In this document: positions 9,101-14,002 of the stretch, piece after piece | Layout: every line of letters begins with the position of its first letter | Numbering within the stretch: position 1 is the first letter of the stretch | Assembly: GCA_943331855.1 (NCBI GenBank) | Contig: CALQNE010000061.1 | Location: forward strand, 1 to 14,002 | Direction of reading: 5' to 3' | Length of the DNA: 14,002 nt | DNA from: Bordetella parapertussis | Lineage (GTDB): Bacteria; Pseudomonadota; Gammaproteobacteria; Burkholderiales; Burkholderiaceae_B | The notes under the pieces: model-generated | Databases searched by the model: none | Told to the model about the DNA's origin: nothing | Seen by the model: the letters and a program-made list of their open reading frames with translations, nothing else | Position numbers and translations under genes: made by a program

Positions 9101-10371
9101 AACTGGTGATTTATGGCGATAACGAGCGTGAGCGCGAACGTCATAAAGTGCCTTACGGTGCAACGTTACAAGTACAGGACGGCGACGTATTGAAAGCAGG
9201 TGCTCGCTTAGCCACTTGGGATCCGCTCACGCGCCCCATCGTGTCAGAGTATGCGGGTGCGGTGCGCTTTGAAAACATCGAAGAGGGCGGCACAGTTGCC
9301 AAGCAGCTTGACGATGTGACCGGCTTGTCAACGCTTGTGGTCATTACGCCTAAAACGCGTGGCGGCAAAGTCGCACTGCGTCCACAGATCAAACTGATTG
9401 GTGAAACAGGCGAAGAGGTCAAAATCGCTGGCACAGATCACTCGGTCAATATTTCGTTCCCAGTTGGCGCACTGATTACTGTGCGTGATGGTCAGCAGGT
9501 GCAAGTCGGTGAAGTCTTGGCGCGTATTCCACAAGAATCGCAAAAGACGCGCGACATTACCGGTGGTTTGCCACGCGTGGCTGAACTGTTCGAAGCACGT
9601 TCACCGAAAGATGCCGGCATGCTTGCTGACATCACCGGTACGGTTTCGTTTGGTAAAGACACCAAAGGTAAACAGCGTCTGGTGATTACCGACCTTGACG
9701 GCGAAGCCAACGAATTCCTGATTCCAAAAGAGAAGCAGGTGTTGGTGCATGACGGTCAAGTTGTAAACAAAGGCGAGATGATTGTTGACGGCCCTGCCGA
9801 CCCACACGACATTTTGCGTTTACAAGGTATTGAGCGTTTGGCAACTTACGTGGTCGACGAAGTGCAAGACGTTTATCGTTTGCAAGGCGTGAAGATTAAC
9901 GACAAGCACATTGAAGTGATCGTTCGCCAGATGTTGCGTCGAATCAACATCGTTGATGCAGGCGACACGTCATTTATCACGGGCGAACAAGTTGAACGCG
10001 CTGAGTTGCTTAACGAAAATGACCGTATGGAAGCTGCCGGTAAACGGCCTGCGACCTACGACAATATTTTGTTGGGTATTACAAAAGCGTCGCTTTCAAC
10101 AGACTCGTTTATTTCAGCGGCTTCGTTCCAAGAAACCACCCGCGTACTCACCGAGGCTGCCATCATGGGCAAGCGCGACGATTTGCGTGGTCTGAAAGAA
10201 AACGTGATTGTGGGTCGCTTGATTCCAGCCGGTACCGGAATGGCCTACCACGTTGCACGTAAAGATAAAGAAGCTTTCGAAGCGGCTGAACGCGAAGCCG
10301 CCCGTCAGCAGGCGAACCCCTTCGAAGATGCGCCAGTTGCCGTTGAGGCACCTGAAGCAACTGAAGAATAG
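6157..10371 (+). CDS. rpoC: RNA polymerase beta' subunit
   Basis: RpoC (1404 aa) is the catalytic beta' subunit. The N-terminal zinc site has Cys70, Cys72, Cys85 and Cys88. The catalytic loop [12 protein letters not shown] carries the Mg-binding Asp460, Asp462 and Asp464. The second zinc site has Cys814, Cys888, Cys895 and Cys898. All these numbers equal those of E. coli, so I see no net insertion or deletion over the first 900 residues. The bridge-helix and trigger-loop region follows, with [20 protein letters not shown] near residues 917-936. The next few hundred residues (to about 1130) match the lineage-specific insertion found in proteobacterial beta'. The C-terminal tail is acidic ([18 protein letters not shown]). 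GGAG at 6145-6148, inside the end of rpoB, sits 8 bases before the ATG. The stop is TAG at 10369-10371 and a hairpin follows 9 bases later. Confidence 0.99.
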   Translation: MKALLDLFKQVSQDEQFDAIKIGIASPEKIRSWSYGEVRKPETINYRTFKPERDGLFCSKIFGPIKDYECLCGKYKRLKHRGVICEKCGVEVTVAKVRRERMGHIELASPVAHIWFLKSLPSRLGMVLDMTLRDIERVLYFEAWCVIEAGMTPLKRGQIMSDDDFIAKTEEYGDDFRALMGAEAVRELLRTIDIDREVETLRAELIATSSEAKIKKISKRLKVLEGFQKSGIKAEWMVMEVLPVLPPDLRPLVPLDGGRFATSDLNDLYRRVINRNNRLKRLLELKAPEIILRNEKRMLQESVDSLLDNGRRGKAMTGANKRQLKSLADMIKGKSGRFRQNLLGKRVDYSGRSVIVVGPTLKLHQCGLPKLMALELFKPFIFNRLEMMGLATTIKAAKKLVESQEPVVWDILEDVIREHPVMLNRAPTLHRLGIQAFEPILIEGKAIQLHPLVCAAFNADFDGDQMAVHVPLSLEAQVEARTLMLASNNVLFPANGEPSIVPSQDIVLGLYYATRERTNGKGEGMFLADVAEVYRAYDNREVTLQTRITVRLPEWTREGKEDWVEGVQRVETTVGRAMLSEILPRGLPFSVLNRALKKKEISRLINQSFRRCGLRDTVIFADKLMQAGFRLATRGGISIAMGDMLIPAAKVEILAEATREVKEIDKQYSSGLVTSQERYNNVVDIWGKAGDKVGKAMMEQLATEPVVDRHGEKVRQESFNSIYMMADSGARGSAAQIRQLAGMRGLMAKPDGSIIETPITANFREGLNVLQYFISTHGARKGLADTALKTANSGYLTRRLVDVTQDLVITISDCGTTAGYTMKALVEGGEVIEPLRERILGRVAAVDIVNPDTQETAIHQGTLLDEDLVDYIDKLGVDEVRVRTPLTCETRHGLCAHCYGRDLGRGYLVNVGEAVGVIAAQSIGEPGTQLTMRTFHIGGAASRSAMASGVETKSNGVVRFASTMRYVTNPKKERIAISRSGELVIYGDNERERERHKVPYGATLQVQDGDVLKAGARLATWDPLTRPIVSEYAGAVRFENIEEGGTVAKQLDDVTGLSTLVVITPKTRGGKVALRPQIKLIGETGEEVKIAGTDHSVNISFPVGALITVRDGQQVQVGEVLARIPQESQKTRDITGGLPRVAELFEARSPKDAGMLADITGTVSFGKDTKGKQRLVITDLDGEANEFLIPKEKQVLVHDGQVVNKGEMIVDGPADPHDILRLQGIERLATYVVDEVQDVYRLQGVKINDKHIEVIVRQMLRRINIVDAGDTSFITGEQVERAELLNENDRMEAAGKRPATYDNILLGITKASLSTDSFISAASFQETTRVLTEAAIMGKRDDLRGLKENVIVGRLIPAGTGMAYHVARKDKEAFEAAEREAARQQANPFEDAPVAVEAPEATEE

Positions 10372-10380
10372 GTTCAAAAT

Positions 10381-10428
10381 CTGGTCGCCATCGGGGTTAG
10401 GCATAGTCTGCTAACCCCAGGCGATTAG
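10381..10428 (+). terminator. Two-part hairpin just after rpoC
   Basis: GGGGTTAG (10393-10400) pairs perfectly with CTAACCCC (10411-10418). Outside a small internal loop, TCGCC (10385-10389) pairs with GGCGA (10420-10424), and four more pairs, two of them G-U, extend the stem to 10381-10428. The downstream bases TTAGAAAAGC are not a T run, so it does not look like a classical intrinsic terminator. It may instead protect the rpoC 3' end or act in Rho-dependent ending of the beta operon transcript. Confidence 0.45.
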
Positions 10429-10451
10429 AAAAGCACTAAAAGCAAAGACTA

Positions 10452-10484
10452 GCTTAGGTTGCATCGTAAAGATACATCCTAAGC
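10452..10484 (+). repeat. Imperfect inverted repeat next to the str promoter
   Basis: GCTTAGG (10452-10458) and CCTAAGC (10478-10484) are perfect inverted copies. Pairing continues inward with mismatches (TG with CA, then ATC with GAT) around a GTAAA loop. The right arm ends 3 bases before the -35 box at 10488. It could be a protein-binding site at the promoter or a transcript hairpin from rpoC read-through. No regulator can be named. Confidence 0.4.
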
Positions 10485-10487
10485 CGG

Positions 10488-10517
10488 TTGACATGCTGTA
10501 GGTATTTACGATAAGCT
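10488..10517 (+). promoter_or_regulatory. Putative sigma70-type promoter of the str operon
   Basis: A perfect -35 box TTGACA lies at 10488-10493. The best -10 candidate at normal spacing is TAAGCT (10512-10517) with an 18-base spacer; it keeps the T1, A2 and T6 positions of TATAAT. Transcription would start near 10524 and give an rpsL leader of roughly 200 bases. The placement between rpoC and rpsL is where a str promoter would be expected. The weak -10 box lowers confidence. Confidence 0.5.
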
Positions 10518-10538
10518 GTTAGGCTTACCGTAATTTTT
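10506..10538 (+). terminator. Intrinsic terminator-like hairpin with T5 tail
   Basis: Bases 10506-10516 pair with 10523-10533 (11 positions with one A-C mismatch) around the loop TGTTAG, followed directly by TTTTT at 10534-10538. The stem is AT-rich, so termination may be partial. It is the best intrinsic terminator candidate for transcripts coming from rpoC. Its left arm covers the candidate -10 box of the str promoter, so transcripts starting near 10524 would lack that arm and could not form it. Confidence 0.55.
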
Positions 10539-10704
10539 GGGACTCAACAGCTCTGGGCTTGTTGATGCACCCTGGTTTGATTAGGCAAGACCCGCTCTTT
10601 TACGGATTTCCGTTCGATGGTGGGCTCGTGCCAAGCTGCCCAGGAACGGGAATGCTGAAAACACGTTAGGCCGGATACGTGCCAAAACGTAAGTAACAGC
10701 GATA

Positions 10705-10719
10705 AAAGGGAATTAGAGG
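10705..10719 (+). promoter_or_regulatory. Ribosome binding region of rpsL, two candidate sites
   Basis: Two purine-rich candidates precede the rpsL ATG at 10722. AAAGGG at 10705-10710 has a spacing of 11 bases, on the long side. AGAGG at 10715-10719 leaves only 2 bases. Neither has ideal spacing, unlike the other genes here, but the start itself is secure because S12 proteins begin [12 protein letters not shown]. Confidence 0.55.
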
Positions 10720-10721
10720 TT

Positions 10722-11102
10722 ATGCCAACTATTAGCCAACTCGTGCGCAAACCGCGCGAAGTCAGCGTTACTAAGAGCAAGAGCCCCGCGCTCGAAAATT
10801 GCCCTCAGCGACGCGGTGTGTGCACTCGTGTGTACACCACGACACCAAAAAAGCCTAACTCGGCCCTGCGTAAAGTCGCCAAAGTGCGTCTGACCAACGG
10901 TTTCGAGATTATTTCGTACATCGGCGGTGAAGGCCACAACTTGCAAGAACACTCAGTCGTGCTCGTGCGCGGCGGTCGTGTTAAAGACTTGCCAGGTGTG
11001 CGTTATCACATCGTGCGTGGATCGCTTGATTTGCAAGGTGTTAAAGACCGTAAGCAATCACGTTCTAAGTACGGCGCTAAGCGTCCAAAACAAGCAAAGT
11101 AA
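10722..11102 (+). CDS. rpsL: 30S ribosomal protein S12
   Basis: S12 (126 aa) sits at the decoding centre of the small subunit and affects codon-anticodon selection. The protein starts with the canonical [12 protein letters not shown] and includes [19 protein letters not shown] and the loop [13 protein letters not shown]. Lys43 and Lys88, where streptomycin-resistance changes occur in other bacteria, are both the sensitive-type residue. Asp89, the position that RimO methylthiolates in some species, is present. The length is that of the family. It is the first gene of the str operon and follows a leader of about 200 bases if the promoter call is right. The stop is TAA at 11100-11102. Confidence 0.99.
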   Translation: MPTISQLVRKPREVSVTKSKSPALENCPQRRGVCTRVYTTTPKKPNSALRKVAKVRLTNGFEIISYIGGEGHNLQEHSVVLVRGGRVKDLPGVRYHIVRGSLDLQGVKDRKQSRSKYGAKRPKQAK

Positions 11103-11274
11103 TTTGCTTGAGCAGTCGTAGTAACAGGCAGTGAAACAGCTTCGTGCTGTTCTGTGCAGCCAACGCATGATAGTCATGCTGCGGCAATGTAAGTGACTTA
11201 TCTTTTGGTAAGTCGTGACCGTAGCCAACAGTTTGAAGGCCGCGGTTCAACTGAAATGACACAAAGGAATTAAT
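11103..11274 (+). promoter_or_regulatory. Structured rpsL-rpsG gap, candidate S7 translational operator
   Basis: Three clean hairpins lie in this 172-base gap. AACAGC/GCTGTT is at 11135-11140/11146-11151 with loop TTCGT. GCATGA/TCATGC is at 11165-11170/11174-11179 with a 3-base loop, and GCC (11159-11161) with GGC (11183-11185) extends it across a symmetric 3x3 internal loop. GACTTATC/GGTAAGTC is at 11195-11202/11207-11214 with a TTTT loop and one G-U pair. In E. coli, S7 binds the rpsL-rpsG gap and represses rpsG and later genes. This gap is in the matching position. I cannot show similarity to the 16S rRNA site of S7 by eye. Confidence 0.4.
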
Positions 11275-11745
11275 ATGCCCCGTCGTCGCGAAGTCCCCAA
11301 ACGTGACATTCTGCCCGATCCAAAATTCGGCAGCGTCGAACTTGCAAAATTCATGAACGTAGTCATGCTCTCCGGCAAAAAAGCCGTGGCTGAGCGCATT
11401 GTCTATGGTGCTTTAACTCAAGTGCAGACCAAGACTGGTAAAGAGCCGATCGAAGTCTTCAATTTGGCAATCAATAACATCAAGCCTGTGGTTGAAGTTA
11501 AAAGCCGTCGTGTTGGTGGCGCAAACTATCAAGTGCCGGTCGAAGTTCGCCCAGTGCGTCGTTTAGCGCTTGCAATGCGTTGGTTGCGTGAAGCCGCTAA
11601 AAAACGCGGTGAAAAATCTATGGATCTTCGTCTTGCTGGCGAATTGCTCGATGCCTCTGAAGGCCGCGGCGCCGCAATGAAAAAGCGTGAAGATACACAC
11701 AAAATGGCCGAGGCGAACAAAGCCTTCAGTCATTTCCGTTGGTAA
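11275..11745 (+). CDS. rpsG: 30S ribosomal protein S7
   Basis: S7 (156 aa) is a primary 16S rRNA-binding protein that nucleates assembly of the small-subunit head and contacts tRNA at the E site. Family features are visible: the start [20 protein letters not shown], the segment [17 protein letters not shown] (about residues 77-93) and [11 protein letters not shown]. The C-terminus ([14 protein letters not shown]) is that of the 156-residue form common in bacteria, not the longer E. coli K-12 version. The start ATG at 11275 has AAAGGA at 11263-11268, 6 bases upstream. fusA begins 14 bases after the stop, so the two are surely co-transcribed. In relatives S7 is the autoregulator of the str operon. 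Confidence 0.99.
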   Translation: MPRRREVPKRDILPDPKFGSVELAKFMNVVMLSGKKAVAERIVYGALTQVQTKTGKEPIEVFNLAINNIKPVVEVKSRRVGGANYQVPVEVRPVRRLALAMRWLREAAKKRGEKSMDLRLAGELLDASEGRGAAMKKREDTHKMAEANKAFSHFRW

Positions 11746-11759
11746 TTTAAGGATCAGCC

Positions 11760-13862
11760 ATGTCTCGCAAAACCCCGATCGAGCGCTACCGCAACATCGG
11801 TATCTCTGCCCATATCGACGCAGGGAAAACCACCACGACCGAACGAATCTTGTTTTACACAGGTGTCAATCATAAGATTGGCGAAGTGCATGATGGCGCC
11901 GCCACTATGGACTGGATGGAACAAGAGCAAGAGCGCGGAATTACGATTACGTCTGCAGCAACCACTGCCTTCTGGAAAGGCATGGCCAATAACTACCCCG
12001 AGCATCGCATCAACGTGATCGATACTCCCGGCCACGTTGACTTCACAATTGAAGTTGAACGTTCAATGCGTGTGCTTGACGGCGCGTGCATGGTTTATTG
12101 CGCTGTGGGTGGTGTGCAGCCTCAATCAGAAACCGTATGGCGTCAAGCCAACAAGTACAAAGTGCCCCGTTTGTCGTTCGTTAACAAAATGGATCGCACC
12201 GGCGCAAACTTTTTCAAAGTTTACGACCAGCTAAAAACTCGCCTCAAAGCGAATCCAGTGCCAATCGTGATACCAATCGGTGCTGAAGAAAAATTCACTG
12301 GCGTGATTGATCTCGTGAAGATGAAAGCGATCATCTGGGATGAGGCAAGCCAGGGCATTAAGTTTGACTACCTCGATATCCCAGCCGATTTGTTGGCAGA
12401 GGCCGAAGAGTGGCGCGAGAAGTTGGTCGAGTCAGCTGCTGAAGCGTCAGAAGAGCTGATGGACAAGTACCTCGAAGGCGGTTCGCTCACCGAAGAAGAA
12501 ATTCTTCTTGGTATTCGTACCCGTACGATCGCTTGCGAAATTCAGCCAATGTTGTGCGGCACAGCCTTTAAAAACAAAGGCGTTCAACGCATGCTTGACG
12601 CTGTGATTGAATTCTTGCCTTCACCTGTTGATATTCCACCAGTGACAGGTGAACTCGACGATGGCACGCCTACCAGTCGCAAAGCGGAAGACACTGAAAA
12701 GTTTGCAGCGCTTGCGTTCAAACTCATGACCGACCCCTACGTTGGCCAGCTGACTTTCGTGCGCGTGTATTCGGGCGTACTCAAGTCTGGCGATACCATC
12801 TATAACCCGATTAAGGGTAAAAAAGAGCGTATCGGTCGTATCTTGCAGATGCACGCCAATAATCGCGAAGAAATCAAAGAAGTCGTTGCAGGTGATATCG
12901 CTGCAGTGGTCGGTCTTAAAGACGTGACTACGGGTGAAACCTTGTGCGATATCGACGCACACATCATGCTCGAGCGTATGGTGTTCCCAGAGCCCGTGAT
13001 TTCGCAGGCTGTTGAGCCAAAGACTAAAGCAGACCAAGAGAGAATGGGTATGGCTTTGTCGCGTTTGGCTCAAGAAGATCCATCGTTCCGAGTGCGCACA
13101 GACGAAGAGTCAGGCCAAACGATTATTTCGGGTATGGGCGAGTTGCACCTCGAAATTATTGTCGATCGCATGAAGCGTGAGTTCAACGTTGAAGCAAACG
13201 TTGGTAAACCACAGGTTGCTTATCGCGAAACGATCCGTAAAGTTTGCGAAGAAATCGAAGGCAAGTTCGTTAAGCAGTCAGGTGGACGCGGTCAATACGG
13301 CCACGTGGTTCTGAAGATTGAACCCCTTCCACCAGGCGGCGGCTATCAATTCGTTGATGCAATTAAAGGCGGTGTGGTTCCGCGCGAATACATCCCAGCA
13401 GTCGACAAGGGTATTCAAGAAACCTTGCCCTCAGGCATCTTGGCGGGCTATCCAGTTGTTGACGTTAAAGCAACGCTGTTCTTTGGTTCGTACCACGACG
13501 TTGACTCAAACGAGAACGCCTTCCGTATGGCAGCCTCAATGGCCTTCAAAGACGGGATGCGTAAAGCAAGCCCCGTGTTGCTTGAGCCAATGATGGCCGT
13601 TGAAGTCGAAACACCTGAAGATTATGCCGGTACGGTGATGGGCGATTTGTCCTCACGTCGCGGTATGTTGCAAGGTATGGACGACATGGTTGGTGGCGGC
13701 AAAGTCATTAAGGCTGAAGTCCCACTCGCTGAGATGTTTGGTTACGCAACAAACTTGCGGTCATTGACCCAAGGGCGCGCGACCTACACGATGGAATTCA
13801 AACACTACTCCGAAGCACCCAAAAATGTGGCCGAAGAAATTATCGCGGCCCGCGGCAAGTAA
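11760..13862 (+). CDS. fusA: Translation elongation factor G
   Basis: EF-G (700 aa) is the GTPase that drives tRNA-mRNA translocation and, with RRF, recycles ribosomes. The G domain has the P-loop AHIDAGKTT (residues 17-25), the switch segment RGITI (59-63), DTPGH (88-92) with His92 as the family's catalytic histidine, and NKMD (142-145). Domain II begins near residue 300 ([20 protein letters not shown]). Domain III contains [19 protein letters not shown]. Domain IV, whose tip enters the decoding centre, includes [13 protein letters not shown]. Domain V contains [13 protein letters not shown]. Length and motifs match the classical fusA product encoded in the str operon. AAGGA at 11749-11753 lies 6 bases before the ATG. 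No disruption is seen. Confidence 0.99.
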   Translation: MSRKTPIERYRNIGISAHIDAGKTTTTERILFYTGVNHKIGEVHDGAATMDWMEQEQERGITITSAATTAFWKGMANNYPEHRINVIDTPGHVDFTIEVERSMRVLDGACMVYCAVGGVQPQSETVWRQANKYKVPRLSFVNKMDRTGANFFKVYDQLKTRLKANPVPIVIPIGAEEKFTGVIDLVKMKAIIWDEASQGIKFDYLDIPADLLAEAEEWREKLVESAAEASEELMDKYLEGGSLTEEEILLGIRTRTIACEIQPMLCGTAFKNKGVQRMLDAVIEFLPSPVDIPPVTGELDDGTPTSRKAEDTEKFAALAFKLMTDPYVGQLTFVRVYSGVLKSGDTIYNPIKGKKERIGRILQMHANNREEIKEVVAGDIAAVVGLKDVTTGETLCDIDAHIMLERMVFPEPVISQAVEPKTKADQERMGMALSRLAQEDPSFRVRTDEESGQTIISGMGELHLEIIVDRMKREFNVEANVGKPQVAYRETIRKVCEEIEGKFVKQSGGRGQYGHVVLKIEPLPPGGGYQFVDAIKGGVVPREYIPAVDKGIQETLPSGILAGYPVVDVKATLFFGSYHDVDSNENAFRMAASMAFKDGMRKASPVLLEPMMAVEVETPEDYAGTVMGDLSSRRGMLQGMDDMVGGGKVIKAEVPLAEMFGYATNLRSLTQGRATYTMEFKHYSEAPKNVAEEIIAARGK

Positions 13863-13875
13863 TTAGAGGAAAATC

Positions 13876-14002
13876 ATGGCAAAAGGCAAATTCGAACGAA
13901 CCAAACCACACGTCAACGTAGGCACGATTGGTCACGTTGACCACGGTAAAACCACACTGACAGCGGCAATCACAACAGTGTTGTCGCAAAAGTTTGGTGG
14001 CG
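13876..14002 (+). CDS. tuf: Translation elongation factor Tu, 5' part (3' end outside window)
   Basis: EF-Tu delivers aminoacyl-tRNA to the ribosome as a ternary complex with GTP. Only 42 codons plus one base are present. They give [17 protein letters not shown], the P-loop GHVDHGKT (residues 19-26), then [16 protein letters not shown], where the window ends. AGAGGA at 13865-13870 lies 5 bases before the ATG, and the gap after fusA is only 13 bases, so it is the next gene of the str operon. Betaproteobacteria usually carry a second tuf copy elsewhere; this window cannot show whether this one does. Confidence 0.98.
   Translation, partial: MAKGKFERTKPHVNVGTIGHVDHGKTTLTAAITTVLSQKFGG

Larger units (their letters stand above)
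10372..10721 (+). other. rpoC-rpsL intergenic region (beta/str operon boundary)
   Basis: These 350 bases contain no convincing gene. They hold the hairpin after rpoC (10381-10428), an inverted repeat (10452-10484), a promoter (10488-10517) overlapped by a T-tailed hairpin (10506-10538), and about 190 bases of rpsL leader. The leader has several short stems: TCAACA/TGTTGA at 10544-10549/10560-10565, TGGGC/GCCCA at 10621-10625/10638-10642, and CACGT/ACGTG at 10662-10666/10677-10681. The word TTAGG recurs five times on the + strand. The region therefore looks like a boundary between operons, with both an end and a start of transcription. Confidence 0.7.

Noticed and set aside
10565..10669. 34-codon open frame in the rpsL leader (ATG 10565, TAG 10667-10669)
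   Set aside because: A frame of this length is common by chance, its ribosome binding site is poor, and the peptide (MHPGLIRQDPLFYG...) resembles nothing I know.
1..14002. Undescribed system, mobile element, CRISPR array, tRNA or foreign island
   Set aside because: Every coding stretch is a conserved core gene in the usual betaproteobacterial order, with no insertions, no long direct repeats and no tRNA-like structure in the gaps.

Overview
This window is a contiguous run of the bacterial core gene-expression locus, all on the + strand: rplA (3' part), rplJ, rplL, rpoB, rpoC, rpsL, rpsG, fusA and the first 42 codons of tuf. The proteins point to a betaproteobacterium of the order Burkholderiales. 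RpoB (1370 aa, starting [13 protein letters not shown]) and RpoC (1404 aa) resemble, as far as I can recall, Bordetella/Alcaligenaceae subunits almost throughout. By eye the base composition is near-balanced, well below that of Bordetella, so a lower-GC relative is likely. Genus cannot be fixed from this window.

Layout. Bases 1-601 hold rplA, cut at the left edge. Bases 602-855 are an L10-type mRNA leader with a recognisable kink-turn and a terminator-like hairpin beside the rplJ ribosome binding site. rplJ (856-1380) and rplL (1457-1834) encode the ribosomal stalk base and stalk. The 210-base rplL-rpoB gap is rich in RNA structure: a 9-bp hairpin, a domain closed by a perfect 13-bp stem with an alternative fold, and a small GC-rich hairpin before rpoB. 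rpoB (2045-6157) and rpoC (6157-10371) overlap by one base. The 350-base rpoC-rpsL gap separates the beta operon from the str operon. It holds a hairpin after rpoC, an inverted repeat, a promoter with a perfect TTGACA -35 box, and a T-tailed hairpin that overlaps that promoter. rpsL, rpsG, fusA and tuf follow as a str operon, with a structured 172-base rpsL-rpsG gap and gaps of only 13-14 bases further on.

Together the genes make the ribosomal stalk (L1, L10, L7/L12), the two largest RNA polymerase subunits, two small-subunit proteins (S12, S7) and two translation GTPases (EF-G, EF-Tu). All complete genes are intact, of normal length, and keep the catalytic and metal-binding residues I checked. 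I see no mobile element, CRISPR array, tRNA, rRNA, defence gene or foreign insertion. I found no undescribed protein system. The points worth a second look are cis-acting RNA and DNA structures in the four longer intergenic gaps.
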